DNA of 64,000 nucleotides from Acidobacteria bacterium UBA2990 (GTDB lineage Bacteria > Acidobacteriota > Vicinamibacteria > Vicinamibacterales > UBA8438): contig DEAE01000002.1 of NCBI GenBank assembly GCA_002347025.1, positions 23,873 to 87,872 on the forward strand, read 5' to 3'. Positions 1-9,408 of this stretch are shown here, piece after piece (positions within the stretch are counted from its first letter, which is position 1; each line of letters opens with the position of its first letter). The notes under the pieces are model-generated. The model saw only the letters and a list, made by a program, of their open reading frames with translations, made no database searches and was not told the origin of the DNA. The position numbers and the translations under genes were made by a program.

Positions 1-2
1 CG

Positions 3-272
3 GCTGGCGTGCCGGATGCGCCCGGGGTGTTTGCATTGGTTGATCCTCCGGGCCGAGTGGTGGTTAATGTTGATTCCGGTGAATCGGATCCGACTCCCCT
101 TTCGCAGGATCAGTTTGTTGCTTCAGTGGGCCGATTGGCTCAGGCAGGCGAGAACCAGGTTGAGCTTACGGCAGTTGAGCAGGAGGGACAGCAGCAGGTT
201 TGGCGCTATCTGTTGCTGTTGGTGGCCGTGTTTCTGACGGCCGAAGGCTGGTTGGGTCGTTTGGTCGCCTGA
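3..272 (+). CDS. BatA-like membrane protein, C-terminal fragment
   Basis: The reading frame is open from the window edge, so the 5' part of the gene lies outside. The visible 89 residues end in one hydrophobic segment (LLLLVAVFLTAEGWL) followed by a very short tail. This is how the C-terminus of BatA/VWA-type membrane proteins usually looks. The next gene is a DUF4175 protein and the one after it a VWA protein, which is the usual company of such genes in Acidobacteria-like genomes. The family call rests mainly on this context, because the diagnostic N-terminal part is missing. Confidence 0.55.
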   Translation, partial: AGVPDAPGVFALVDPPGRVVVNVDSGESDPTPLSQDQFVASVGRLAQAGENQVELTAVEQEGQQQVWRYLLLLVAVFLTAEGWLGRLVA

Positions 273-363
273 CCAATTTGTGGCTTTGTGACGGCCCGTC
301 CGAAAAAGTTTTGTTCAGTCTATTGTTTCCCGAACGCCGCTCTGAGTGAGACAATTGCGAACA

Positions 364-3300
364 ATGCCTCAAAGTGATCTAGCAAAGTTGCAGGCAGTGC
401 TGGCGCATGTCAGGTATCGCTGGTTGGCCGGTAGGTGGTTGACGGGGATCACCAACATGTGTTTGGGGTTCTCTGTAGTTTTGTCGGTGGTGCTCTTTGT
501 CGAGTTAGTAATTACCCCGCCTGGTATGCCCACGCTACTGTTGGTAGTGCTGGCAGCCGTGGCAATGGGGGGTATTGCTACGCGTGCGCTGTGGCCGCTC
601 CGCATTCAGCCGACGACTCGGCAGGTTGCTCGTTTCCTTGAAGAGCGCTGGCCCGAATTGGATGACTGTGTGGCCAGTGCCGTACAACTCGCTGAGTCCA
701 CGCGTTCAGAGGAGTTTCGGGAGTTAGTGCTCGCTGACGCTGTCCGCCAATTGCGGACGCTGGATCCGAAAAGTGCCGTTACGAACGCCTATCTAGGCAG
801 GGTTGGTTTCCGAGGAGGGCTTTCGATCACACTCCTGGTGGCTGTCCTCACTTTTGGATTCGGTCCTATAAGAGGTTTGGTCACAACAGCGTGGCTGTAC
901 GCGGTTCCAAGCAACTTAGTCCTGGAAATTGAGCCTGGTGATGTCAATCTGATGGCAGGTGAACTGCTAAGAGTTGAGGCTCGCTTGGTGGGGGGGATGG
1001 ACCTGGTGTCGAGGAGCCCTATGGTTCTGTCCATACTCGACAATTCGGGACAGCAGGGGATTGAGATGCGACCAAGTGGAGACGCCTATATGGCGGAATT
1101 TACTCCGGTTGATCGCAGCTTCCGCTACGAGATCACTACGGCAACCTTGCGCAGTCGCGAGTATCGGGTTGAGGTGGTGAGCCCGCCGCAGGTGAGTCAG
1201 GTAGACGTGGAGTACGTCTATCCGGCGTTTATGGGGTTGTCCCCGCGGCTTGAGGAGGGCAGCGGTGACGTTTTCGCGCCTGTTGGAACAGAGGTGCGTC
1301 TTCGAGTGCATGCAGACAAACCTGTCGCAGCGGGAGTTTTGGTGTTTGGCGACGGGCAGCGTGTGCCGTTCGACATGACCTCCAGGGAAACTCCGGTTGC
1401 TAACTTTACGGTAAAGACAGACGGAAGCTACAGGGTAGCTCTCACCGACGAATATGGCCTGACAAACACAGGGATGGATGAATATTTTATTCGTGCCATA
1501 CCGGACCGGCAGCCCAATGTTCGGGTTCTTCGCCCTGGAGGGGACCGAGATGTCACGCCGCTTGAGGAAGTTACGATTCAGGTACGGGCCGATGACGACC
1601 ATAGGATAGACGCTTTAGAGCTTGTCTATCGGGTGTCAGGACAGCAGGAACGACTACTGTCTTTCGACATGCAGGGGTCGGCCCAGGTGGTTGCTGGGAC
1701 ACGGACCCTTTATCTTGAGGAGCTTGACGTTGTTCCAGGCGATTTCGTTACCTACCACGCCCGAGTACGGGATGCTGGGTCTGCTGATCAGACAGCAGGC
1801 GCTCGGTCTGGCATTTTCTTCTTAGAGGTTCGGTCATTTGATAGTGAGTTTAAGGAAGCAGAGAGCCAGTCCGGGGGAGGCTTTGGCCCGCAGGAAATGG
1901 GAAATTTGGTAGAGCTGCAGAAGCAGGTCATAGTTGCGACTTGGAGGCTGGACCAGGAAGTGGATAAGGCGCTGGTGGCACAGGATATTCTGGCTGTTGC
2001 CGAGGCACAGCGCGAGTTAACTGAAACCACATCCCGTACGGCAGAGCAGATGCGCCGCGCTGCTCGGGACCCTGCTCTGGGAGCGGAAGGTTCGGCGACG
2101 GAAAGCTTGGCCATGGAGGCCGCGGTTGAAGCAATGGCGATTGCGGAAGCTGCGTTGTTAGAGTTCGACACCGGGACCGCCATTTTGTCTGAGATGGAGG
2201 CACTGAATCAGATTCTCACGGTGGAAGCTTCGACTCGATCTCGTCAAGTGTCTATGGCGCGTGGCCAGGGGGCTCAGTCCCCCGGTGGCCAGTCGCAGCA
2301 GGACCTGTCGGCACTATTTGACCAGGAGCTTTTACGGGAGCAAGAAACCAGCTATGAGACGAACTCGTCGGCAGGGTCGTCCTCAAGCGATGATGAGAGT
2401 GAGGCAATCAGGAGGTTAAGGGAACTAGCCTTTCGACAGGAACGGCTCAACCAAGAACTCCGTGGTGGCGATGCCGCAAGGTCTGATGGTGAACGACGCC
2501 GGTTGCTGGAGCGCCTAACTCGTGAACAGCAAGCGCTTCGAGAGGAACTTGAACAGTTAGCAGCCCAGTTTCCTCGCCAGATGCAGGGCCTTGGAGGACA
2601 GAATCAATCCGGCGTTACAGGGATAGGGCAGATTGCGGAAAATATGCGTCGGACTGCTGGCGGTTTACAACGGGCTAACACTGAGGCCGCTGGAGAGCGT
2701 GGTGCCGAGGTATTGGATGAGCTGAGAGACCTTGAACGGCAATTTAGTGAAGGTGTCAGTGGCGAACGGGTGAAACAGCTAGAGAGCCTGCGATTTGAGG
2801 TGCAAGAGTTGGCCGAGACTCAAAGCCGTATCGCTCAAGGTGTTGGTCAGGTGGTTGAACAGAGCCGCAGTGAGCAGGTTGGCAGTCGGACTCAAAATCA
2901 GTTAGCAGATGAGAAGGAGGTCCTGGCTGATCGAGTTGACGCCTTCAGAGAGTCAATTAGGTCGATGGAAGCCTTGGGTGATGGGAGCAGTCCATCCGAC
3001 CGGTCGATGGTTGACTCTTTGCGAGTTGCGCGTGAGACGTTTGATCGGGAGTCGGTCAGTAGCCGAATGCGGATGGGTGCTGAGCGACTGCGTCGTGCGG
3101 CTGATAGCACTCCATCGTTTGCCGGGGCTGTTGAACTTGATCGGTTGGCTGTTGAGGAGACAGCGCTGGCAGAAGCCTTGGAGGTAGTTGAGGGGTTGTT
3201 GCAAGGAGCAGGCGGAAGGGGTGGTTCGCAGCAACAATTGCGGGCTCAATTGAGCACCGCTCAGCTGCTGAGACAGCGCTTGAACCAGCTGGAAGTTGAA

Positions 3301-3852
3301 CTCGAGAGACAGCTTGGGAAGTCCCTGAGGGAGGGAGCTGACTGGCAGACATCGCCTGAGGCTCAGGAGCCATTTACAGTGGGCGATAGTGAGTCGACTG
3401 GCAGGGCTAAACCTGGGACGAGACCAGGGTTGAGTGAGTCTGGGGAATCCAGACCTGGAGGTGCGGGCGTGACCGGTGGGCCTGTTGATTGGGCGAGCAA
3501 GGCGATGCGGGAGTTCGTTGAAGGTCTTGAGAGGTATCCTGGCCTCCTCGAGCGATTGCGCCGTGCTAACCCAGATTTGGATCGTGATCTTCAGCAATGG
3601 GCGCAGCCTTGGCGAAGCGGGGCATCACCCGGGAGCGAACTGTTTAAGTGGGATCTCCGAGATTGGGCTTCACTTCGGAGAAATCTCAATAATGCTCTTC
3701 AGAGTGTCGAGACAGAGGACACGCGAGGGCTAGCTGCTGGTGAACTTCGTGACCGAATGGTTGCTGGGTCGGCTGGAACACTTCCGTCTCGTTATCAGTC
3801 TATGGTCGACCGGTATTTTCGCTCAGTGGCCACTGGACTTACGTTGCCCTAA
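364..3852 (+). CDS. DUF4175-type membrane protein with long coiled coil
   Basis: A large protein of about 1162 residues. The N-terminus holds two hydrophobic segments close together (about residues 25-75) and a third near 150-170, which suggests anchoring in the inner membrane. A beta-rich region (about 180-490) follows. The second half is very rich in Gln, Glu, Arg and Ala with heptad-like spacing (about 500-1000), which predicts extended coiled coil. This order matches the DUF4175 family. I prefer ATG 364; the frame is also open from GTG 346. It sits between a BatA-like fragment and a VWA protein that starts 3 bases after its stop, so the genes are probably co-transcribed. Its function is unknown; a role in envelope stress or protein complex assembly is only an inference from BatA neighbours. 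Confidence 0.75.
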   Translation: MPQSDLAKLQAVLAHVRYRWLAGRWLTGITNMCLGFSVVLSVVLFVELVITPPGMPTLLLVVLAAVAMGGIATRALWPLRIQPTTRQVARFLEERWPELDDCVASAVQLAESTRSEEFRELVLADAVRQLRTLDPKSAVTNAYLGRVGFRGGLSITLLVAVLTFGFGPIRGLVTTAWLYAVPSNLVLEIEPGDVNLMAGELLRVEARLVGGMDLVSRSPMVLSILDNSGQQGIEMRPSGDAYMAEFTPVDRSFRYEITTATLRSREYRVEVVSPPQVSQVDVEYVYPAFMGLSPRLEEGSGDVFAPVGTEVRLRVHADKPVAAGVLVFGDGQRVPFDMTSRETPVANFTVKTDGSYRVALTDEYGLTNTGMDEYFIRAIPDRQPNVRVLRPGGDRDVTPLEEVTIQVRADDDHRIDALELVYRVSGQQERLLSFDMQGSAQVVAGTRTLYLEELDVVPGDFVTYHARVRDAGSADQTAGARSGIFFLEVRSFDSEFKEAESQSGGGFGPQEMGNLVELQKQVIVATWRLDQEVDKALVAQDILAVAEAQRELTETTSRTAEQMRRAARDPALGAEGSATESLAMEAAVEAMAIAEAALLEFDTGTAILSEMEALNQILTVEASTRSRQVSMARGQGAQSPGGQSQQDLSALFDQELLREQETSYETNSSAGSSSSDDESEAIRRLRELAFRQERLNQELRGGDAARSDGERRRLLERLTREQQALREELEQLAAQFPRQMQGLGGQNQSGVTGIGQIAENMRRTAGGLQRANTEAAGERGAEVLDELRDLERQFSEGVSGERVKQLESLRFEVQELAETQSRIAQGVGQVVEQSRSEQVGSRTQNQLADEKEVLADRVDAFRESIRSMEALGDGSSPSDRSMVDSLRVARETFDRESVSSRMRMGAERLRRAADSTPSFAGAVELDRLAVEETALAEALEVVEGLLQGAGGRGGSQQQLRAQLSTAQLLRQRLNQLEVELERQLGKSLREGADWQTSPEAQEPFTVGDSESTGRAKPGTRPGLSESGESRPGGAGVTGGPVDWASKAMREFVEGLERYPGLLERLRRANPDLDRDLQQWAQPWRSGASPGSELFKWDLRDWASLRRNLNNALQSVETEDTRGLAAGELRDRMVAGSAGTLPSRYQSMVDRYFRSVATGLTLP

Positions 3853-3854
3853 GC

Positions 3855-6059
3855 ATGGTCTTTGCTTCTCCGTTTGCATGGTGGCTGGCTGGAGGGTTGG
3901 TTGCTGTGGCCGCCGTTGTCGCTTATCTATCATATGCGCGTACGAGCGTTCCTCTGCCTTCAGCTAGGCGCTGGTTCCTTGCCGCGGTCCGTTTTCTCAC
4001 ATTCTTGACCTTACTGCTGTTTCTCGCTGAACCAGCACGACTGGAGCTGGTGCCGGTCGGGCGACCTGTGATCCCAGTGTTGTTCGATCAATCGGGGAGC
4101 ATGTCCATCGCTGATGCTGCTGGGCGGTCTCGGATTGAGGCTGCGGCTTCGATGGTTTCTGACGATCTCATGCCTGCTCTCGGTAATGATTTCCAGTTGG
4201 AGCTGTGGGGTTTTGGGCGAAGGCTTGAGCCGGTAGAACTAGACGAATTGCACTCCGAGGCTTCCCAGAGCGATTTGATAGGTGCACTGACGGATCTGCA
4301 GACACGGTATCTAGGTCAAGCGGTTGCTGCTGTTGTTGTCCTGTCTGATGGTGGAGATACGGGAACCGTCGAATTCGTTCAAGACGGTGTGCCTCCTATT
4401 TTCACCATTGGTATCGGTTCTACAACTGCGTCTCGGGATCGAGAATTGGTTGCTCTGACCGTAGGTGAACCTGGTGTAGTTGACTCGTTCGTTGATCTCA
4501 GCTTTTCCATGGTCGAGTATGGATTTGATGGTGCACCGGTAGATGTGCGTGTGTTTGAAAATGGTCAATTGATTAGGGCGCTTCAGATGACGTCATCTGG
4601 TGATGGTGCCGTGGCCTCGATGGTTGTGCCCGTGTCGCCGATCCCTGAGGTCGCGACCGTCTACACAGTTGAAATACAAGTTGACCAAACGGAGATGGTG
4701 CCGGAAAACAACAGACGAAGCGTTTTGGTCCAACCAGTAGGCCAACCTCGGAAGGTGCTGTTAGTTGAAGGAGCACCAGGTTACGAGCATAGTTTCCTGA
4801 AGCGGGCCCTGTCTGGTGACGCGGGCATCCTGGTTGATGCGGTGATTGATAAGGGGTTGAATAATCTGGGTGAATCCACTTTCTATATTCAGAGTGGTGC
4901 CGGTCGGAGTCAGGCGTTGGTTACGGGTTTTCCAACTACAAGGGAGGAGCTTTTCTCTTATGATGCTGTCTTTCTTGCGAATGTTGACCTGGGGCGATTG
5001 TCCTCAGATCAAGTCGAAATGGCGGATGCATTTGTGTCTGAGCGTGGCGGTGGTTTATTAGTCATGGGAGCTCGTTTGTTTGAGAGCGTGGAGGTGGGAC
5101 TGACGTCGCTCGAAACCTTGCTACCGCTTTCGCCAGTTGCTTCAATCGGTAGTCTCCGAGAGTCAGATTCACTAACTGAGCCTCAAAGAATAGAGCCGAC
5201 ACAGGACGGTGAGATGCATCCGGTCATGCGTGTCGGTGGGAGTGGGGTGGAGACTAGGAGAAGCTGGGAGGCGGCGCCTGCTTTGGGTCGGGTCGTTCCC
5301 ATGAGATTGTCAAGCTCTGGAGCGACGGTGCTGGCAACGACAGTGAGTGGACGGTTCGGCGAACAGCCAGCGATCGCTGTTCAGCGTTTCGGTCGTGGCC
5401 GGACGATGGTGTTTGCTGGCGAGGCGTCCTGGCGCTGGAAGATGCTGTTGCCCTCCAGTGATCAAACTTACGAGCGATTTTGGAGGCAAACTGCAAGGTG
5501 GCTCGCTGTTGAGTCCCCAGATAGAGTTATGCTGCGGGTTGAGGGTGGGCGGCTGGAAGGTGCTCCATTGGCTGTGGATGTTACCGTGGTCGACGAAGAA
5601 TTTGTCGAGGTGTCTGATGCGGTCGTTAGCCTGCAGATGAAGGGCCCAGGTGGTGAGGAGAGCGACTTGTCGGCGAGTCTCGTGACTGGTGAGGCCGGTC
5701 GGTATCGCGCGGAGGCTATACCGGACCTGAGGGGCGTCTACGAGGTGGTGGCTGAGGCCACTCGGGACGGGCAACTCATTGGTAGGGACACTTTGTCAGT
5801 TCTCGTCGGTGGAACGGCCCTTGAGTTCTCCGATCCGCGACGTCAGGTTGGGTTGTTGGGTCGAGTCGCTCGAGCTTCCGGTGGGAAGATGATCGATGTT
5901 GAGCGGATTGATGAACTGCGGAAGGGGCTTAACGATTTGAAGGGTCCAGAACAACCGCCGATTATCCATAGTTTGTGGGACAGTATTTATGGGTTCCTTC
6001 TTTTGGCTGGGTTGCTTTGTATAGAGTGGGGGTTTCGTCGCCGCTGGGGACTTCGGTGA
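3855..6059 (+). CDS. VWA-domain membrane protein (BatB/glutamine amidotransferase-like)
   Basis: 734 residues. Two hydrophobic segments lie within the first 60 residues and one near the C-terminus (FLLLAGLLCIEWGF). A von Willebrand A domain begins at about residue 70 with the MIDAS motif DQSGSMS (DxSxS) and a later LSDGGDTG. A middle part (about 295-520) resembles the class I glutamine-amidotransferase-like fold found in this family, with a final beta-sandwich-like part. The protein probably sits in the inner membrane with its VWA domain binding a metal ion and a partner protein. It starts 3 bases after the DUF4175 stop and overlaps the next gene, consistent with one operon. The substrate or partner is not evident. 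Confidence 0.8.
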   Translation: MVFASPFAWWLAGGLVAVAAVVAYLSYARTSVPLPSARRWFLAAVRFLTFLTLLLFLAEPARLELVPVGRPVIPVLFDQSGSMSIADAAGRSRIEAAASMVSDDLMPALGNDFQLELWGFGRRLEPVELDELHSEASQSDLIGALTDLQTRYLGQAVAAVVVLSDGGDTGTVEFVQDGVPPIFTIGIGSTTASRDRELVALTVGEPGVVDSFVDLSFSMVEYGFDGAPVDVRVFENGQLIRALQMTSSGDGAVASMVVPVSPIPEVATVYTVEIQVDQTEMVPENNRRSVLVQPVGQPRKVLLVEGAPGYEHSFLKRALSGDAGILVDAVIDKGLNNLGESTFYIQSGAGRSQALVTGFPTTREELFSYDAVFLANVDLGRLSSDQVEMADAFVSERGGGLLVMGARLFESVEVGLTSLETLLPLSPVASIGSLRESDSLTEPQRIEPTQDGEMHPVMRVGGSGVETRRSWEAAPALGRVVPMRLSSSGATVLATTVSGRFGEQPAIAVQRFGRGRTMVFAGEASWRWKMLLPSSDQTYERFWRQTARWLAVESPDRVMLRVEGGRLEGAPLAVDVTVVDEEFVEVSDAVVSLQMKGPGGEESDLSASLVTGEAGRYRAEAIPDLRGVYEVVAEATRDGQLIGRDTLSVLVGGTALEFSDPRRQVGLLGRVARASGGKMIDVERIDELRKGLNDLKGPEQPPIIHSLWDSIYGFLLLAGLLCIEWGFRRRWGLR

Positions 6060-7177
6060 TTGCCCGAGGGGTGAATCCGTTTGGAGTCTGGAGATTACGG
6101 GTGAGTGTAGGGAATTGGCTAAGACAAGTTGAACACCGGCGGTTCACTTTTCGAGTGGGACTAGTTGACCTACTTCTAGCTAGAAGTGGCTTTTTGAGGT
6201 TGAAACTCCGTGTGGTCGCTTTGCTGTTGCTTGTTGCCTGGTCAACAGAGACGGGGCTGTCTGCCCAGGACCAATATGCGTTGGTGGTCACGGGGGCAGC
6301 TGGAGGCTCGACTTTCGGGGATAACTATGATCGGTGGCGTTCTAGGCTGGTCACGACGCTCCGCGCTCAGCCGATGTTCGAGCAGGCCAACCTGGTCGTA
6401 TTGGCTGAACGGCCTGGGCCTGATGTCGGACGTTCGTCGCGAGAAGGAGTTCGTCTGGCGATTGAGCGACTGGCCGCTCGAATGAGTAGTGATTCAGTGT
6501 TGTATGTCGTGCTTATCGGTCACGGTTCCTTCGACGGAGTTGATGCGAAGTTCAATCTCGTTGGACCAGATCTCGAGGCGAGAGAATGGGCGGCGCTACT
6601 AGGCCTTGTTCCCGGACATGTGGTGTTCGTGAACACAACAGGTGCGAGCTTCCCGTTTCTTGAACGGTTATCATCGAGGGGTAATACGATTGTGACTGCG
6701 ACGAGGTCCAACGTGCAGCGTTTCGAAACGATATTCCCTCAGTTTTTTGTTGAGGCACTTGCCAATCCATTAGCTGATACCGACAAGAGTGGGCGCTCAT
6801 CTGTACTTGAGGTGTTTGAGTTTGCAAGCAGTGGTGTCCGAGAGTGGTATCGAGAACGAGGTCGGCTAGCAACCGAACGAGCACTCCTCGACGATAACGG
6901 CGACGGCCTTGGAAGAGAAGCAGGCCAACTTGGACCGGATGGGGCGATTGCGGAGAATCTATATCCTGGCGCTGGTCCGGTTGAACCAGAGTGGGCGACC
7001 GATCCTCGGTCTGTGCCACTGATTGCCAGGCGGGAAACACTGAGGCTGGAGGTTGGTGAACTCAAAGCAAGTAAGCATGAGATAGCCCCGGCAGAATATC
7101 ATCGGAAACTGGAGTTACTGTTGATCCGATTGGCTCGCGTGTCGAGGCAAATTCGAGTCGGTGCTGTAGACAAGTAG
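6056..7177 (+). CDS. Secreted caspase-like (clan CD) protein, catalytic Cys missing
   Basis: The GTG at 6056 overlaps the previous stop by four bases (GTGA). TTG codons at 6194 and 6200 would place the start right before a signal-peptide-like stretch (LRVVALLLLVAWSTETGLSAQ), so the true start is uncertain. The protein has the order expected of a clan CD (C13/caspase-like) domain: a His-Gly pair in VVLIGHGS (His codon at 6521) and a following beta strand. Where the nucleophile normally sits (a D-A-C type motif) the protein reads NTTGAS (6632-6649), so the Cys is replaced. It is therefore probably non-catalytic, or uses another residue. It is the last large gene of the DUF4175/VWA block. Confidence 0.6.
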   Translation: MIARGVNPFGVWRLRVSVGNWLRQVEHRRFTFRVGLVDLLLARSGFLRLKLRVVALLLLVAWSTETGLSAQDQYALVVTGAAGGSTFGDNYDRWRSRLVTTLRAQPMFEQANLVVLAERPGPDVGRSSREGVRLAIERLAARMSSDSVLYVVLIGHGSFDGVDAKFNLVGPDLEAREWAALLGLVPGHVVFVNTTGASFPFLERLSSRGNTIVTATRSNVQRFETIFPQFFVEALANPLADTDKSGRSSVLEVFEFASSGVREWYRERGRLATERALLDDNGDGLGREAGQLGPDGAIAENLYPGAGPVEPEWATDPRSVPLIARRETLRLEVGELKASKHEIAPAEYHRKLELLLIRLARVSRQIRVGAVDK

Positions 7178-7218
7178 CGATCTATTTCCTGAGTTGATTT
7201 CCTCGTAATATAAGCTTT

Positions 7219-7413
7219 ATGCACTGCAGTGTTTGCCAGACTGAGATTGCCGATAATGCATTAATTTGTTTTCGGTGTGGTGCAGCTACGACCGAACGGC
7301 GTCGTGAACCTGCCACCTTGAGTGCCGGGAGAAGTTACTGGTTTTGGGCTGTGGTTGTCGGACTGGGTTTGGCCCTGTTGATGGCGGTGACTCTGTTCAA
7401 CCTCTGGTCATAA
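7219..7413 (+). CDS. Small zinc-ribbon membrane protein
   Basis: 64 residues. The N-terminus has a zinc-ribbon with C-x2-C pairs at CSVC (residues 3-6) and CFRC (17-20), followed by one transmembrane segment at the C-terminus (about 38-60). Such proteins are common and mostly uncharacterised. It follows the caspase-like gene by about 40 bases and may be the last gene of that transcript. No specific role can be assigned. Confidence 0.6.
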
Positions 7414-7590
7414 ACGGCCCAGCTGTGATCAGACCGCCGGATAGCTTGGGCCTCTGGGTATGTTTTCGTGCGACTGCTGTTCCCAAGTGATGGTCAATGG
7501 TTGTTGGGTCGTAGGTGTCTAGCTTCCTTTTGAGACATCTGAGTTTGTTGCTGCCTGAGTCGTGTAAAAGCTGAATTGCATCTACGGCTA

Positions 7591-8874
7591 TCAACGTTCG
7601 ACCATAGGGGGATACTCTCGCTGGCCTTCGCCGATGTAGACTTGGCGGGGTCTGGCGATTTTCCGGCCCTTGTCGCTGGTGAGCTCCTCCCATTGAGCAA
7701 TCCAGCCGGCTGTTCTGCCTATTGCAAACAAGACCGTGAACATGGAGGGTTCGAATTGCATGGCCTGGTAAATTAGGCCTGAGTAAAAGTCGACATTGGG
7801 GTACAACTTACGAGATATGAAGTAGTCATCTTCTAGGGCGATGCGTTCGAGTTCGAGCGCAATGTCGAGGAGAGGGTTCCGTCCTGTGATTGCAAAGACT
7901 TTATCCGCCGTTGCTTTGATGACCTTTGCCCGTGGGTCGTAAGATTTGTAGACACGATGCCCAAAACCCATTAGGCGTTCCTTGCCATCTTTGACCCCTT
8001 CCACAAACGTAGAGACGTTATCGATGGTGCCGATGCCTGTCAACATACGAAGGACAGCTTCGTTGGCTCCTCCGTGCAATGGACCGTAAAGTGCTGCTGC
8101 GGCACCGGCTAGCGAAACGTAAGGGTCCGCATTGGCACTACCAATATTCCGCATTGCGCTGGTGCTGCAATTTTGTTCGTGGTCTGCGTGAAGGATGAAC
8201 AGCACGTCTAGTGCGCGTTCGAGAATTGGGTCAGGTTGATAGATGGGCTCGGTCTGTTTGAAAAGTTGGTTCAGAAAATTTCCTGTGTAGCTAAGTTCTT
8301 TGTTCGGGTATACATACGGTTTGCCTACGCTGTGTCTATAGGCATAAGCCGCTATACTCGGCACCTTTGCGATGAGACGTATCATTTGCAGGCGCCTTGA
8401 GGCTGGGTCATCGACGTCCTTGGCGAGTGGATAGAATGTTGACAGGGCCCCCACGGTGCTCAGGAAAATCCCCATTGGGTGGGCGTCGTATCGGAAGCCT
8501 TCCATGAATTTCTTGACGTTTTCGTGGAGCATCGCATGCTGCGATAGATCCCCCTCCCACGATGTGAGTTGGGATTGTGTCGGGAGGCCTCCGTGGATGA
8601 GTAAATAAGCAGTTTCAAGGAAGGTGCTTTGTTCGGCAAGCTGTTCGATGGGGTATCCTCGATACCGCAGGATGCCCTTGTCGCCGTCGATGAACGTGAT
8701 CGCGCTGCGACAAGATGCAGTATTCAAGAATGCTGGATCATAGGACATCATTCCGAAGTCTTCCGGCGCTACCCTAATCTGGCGCAGGTCTGAGGCTCGG
8801 ATTGTGTCGTTATTGATCGGGACTTCGTACTGCCTGCCCGTCCGGTTATCGGTAATGGTTAGCGTATCAGCCAT
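7591..8874 (-). CDS. gltA: Citrate synthase (type II)
   Basis: 427 residues. It condenses acetyl-CoA and oxaloacetate to citrate, the entry step of the TCA cycle, in the cytosol. The N-terminal extension before the catalytic core is typical of type II (hexameric) bacterial enzymes. The conserved active-site regions are all visible: GPLHGGAN (His), GFGHRVYK (His) and the downstream DFYSG region that carries the Asp. Length is normal. It reads convergently toward the zinc-ribbon gene, and yacG lies upstream on the same strand, 62 bases away. Confidence 0.95.
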   Translation of the reverse strand: MADTLTITDNRTGRQYEVPINNDTIRASDLRQIRVAPEDFGMMSYDPAFLNTASCRSAITFIDGDKGILRYRGYPIEQLAEQSTFLETAYLLIHGGLPTQSQLTSWEGDLSQHAMLHENVKKFMEGFRYDAHPMGIFLSTVGALSTFYPLAKDVDDPASRRLQMIRLIAKVPSIAAYAYRHSVGKPYVYPNKELSYTGNFLNQLFKQTEPIYQPDPILERALDVLFILHADHEQNCSTSAMRNIGSANADPYVSLAGAAAALYGPLHGGANEAVLRMLTGIGTIDNVSTFVEGVKDGKERLMGFGHRVYKSYDPRAKVIKATADKVFAITGRNPLLDIALELERIALEDDYFISRKLYPNVDFYSGLIYQAMQFEPSMFTVLFAIGRTAGWIAQWEELTSDKGRKIARPRQVYIGEGQREYPPMVER

Positions 8875-8936
8875 GTGTACACAAAATGCTCAACGTCAAT
8901 ATTGAATTGGGATAGTTGCCGAGTCTTAAAACATAT

Positions 8937-9134
8937 TTAACTTGGGGACTCCCCGTCCTTGCCATCTGGGACCGTCGTGCTGTCTCCCGGGATCCTATAC
9001 CTCCCGTCGACCCAGTTTCTGAGGTCGAGTTGTTTGCACCGTTCACTGCAGAATGGCTTCCATTCTGGCGCGGCTTCTCGGTTTCTGCAATACACGCAGA
9101 CGGTTTGTCCCAGCTCCACAGTGACTTCAGACAT
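8937..9134 (-). CDS. yacG: DNA gyrase inhibitor YacG-like zinc protein
   Basis: 65 residues. The four zinc ligands of the YacG family are visible as CVYC near the N-terminus and C-x3-C in PFCSERC, followed by the diagnostic segment LDLRNWVDGRYRIPG. In E. coli YacG binds GyrB and inhibits gyrase. It lies directly upstream of gltA on the same strand. Length and motif order match the family well. Confidence 0.88.
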   Translation of the reverse strand: MSEVTVELGQTVCVYCRNREAAPEWKPFCSERCKQLDLRNWVDGRYRIPGDSTTVPDGKDGESPS

Positions 9135-9408
9135 CGGGTTGCAGCCTTTTCAGTTAAGCCGACCTTCAGATTGTAGGTCGAATTGGCTAGTGTGGTCGAG
9201 GTTGAGTTGAATGAGGCGGGGTATTGGAACAACTCGAGACGAGGATGACCTGCTTAGATCGCTCGGTAGTGAGTGCCTTGTGGGAATCGGTTTTGCCAGT
9301 CGTCTGTTCTGATACCCAGGCCTTGCTGGATGGGATTTTGCGACTTTAGGCGTCTGAATGGAGTGAGTCTCTCCAGTAGTTACGAATAGATGATTCGTGC
9401 CTTTATGT

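Noticed and set aside
967..1602. 211-residue open frame on the minus strand inside the DUF4175 gene
   Set aside because: Composition is that of an antisense shadow; the plus-strand protein is continuous and domain-bearing.
7416..7452. Imperfect hairpin GGCCCAGCT / AGCTTGGGCC between the zinc-ribbon gene and gltA as terminator
   Set aside because: The stem has a bulge, the loop is long and no T run follows on either strand.
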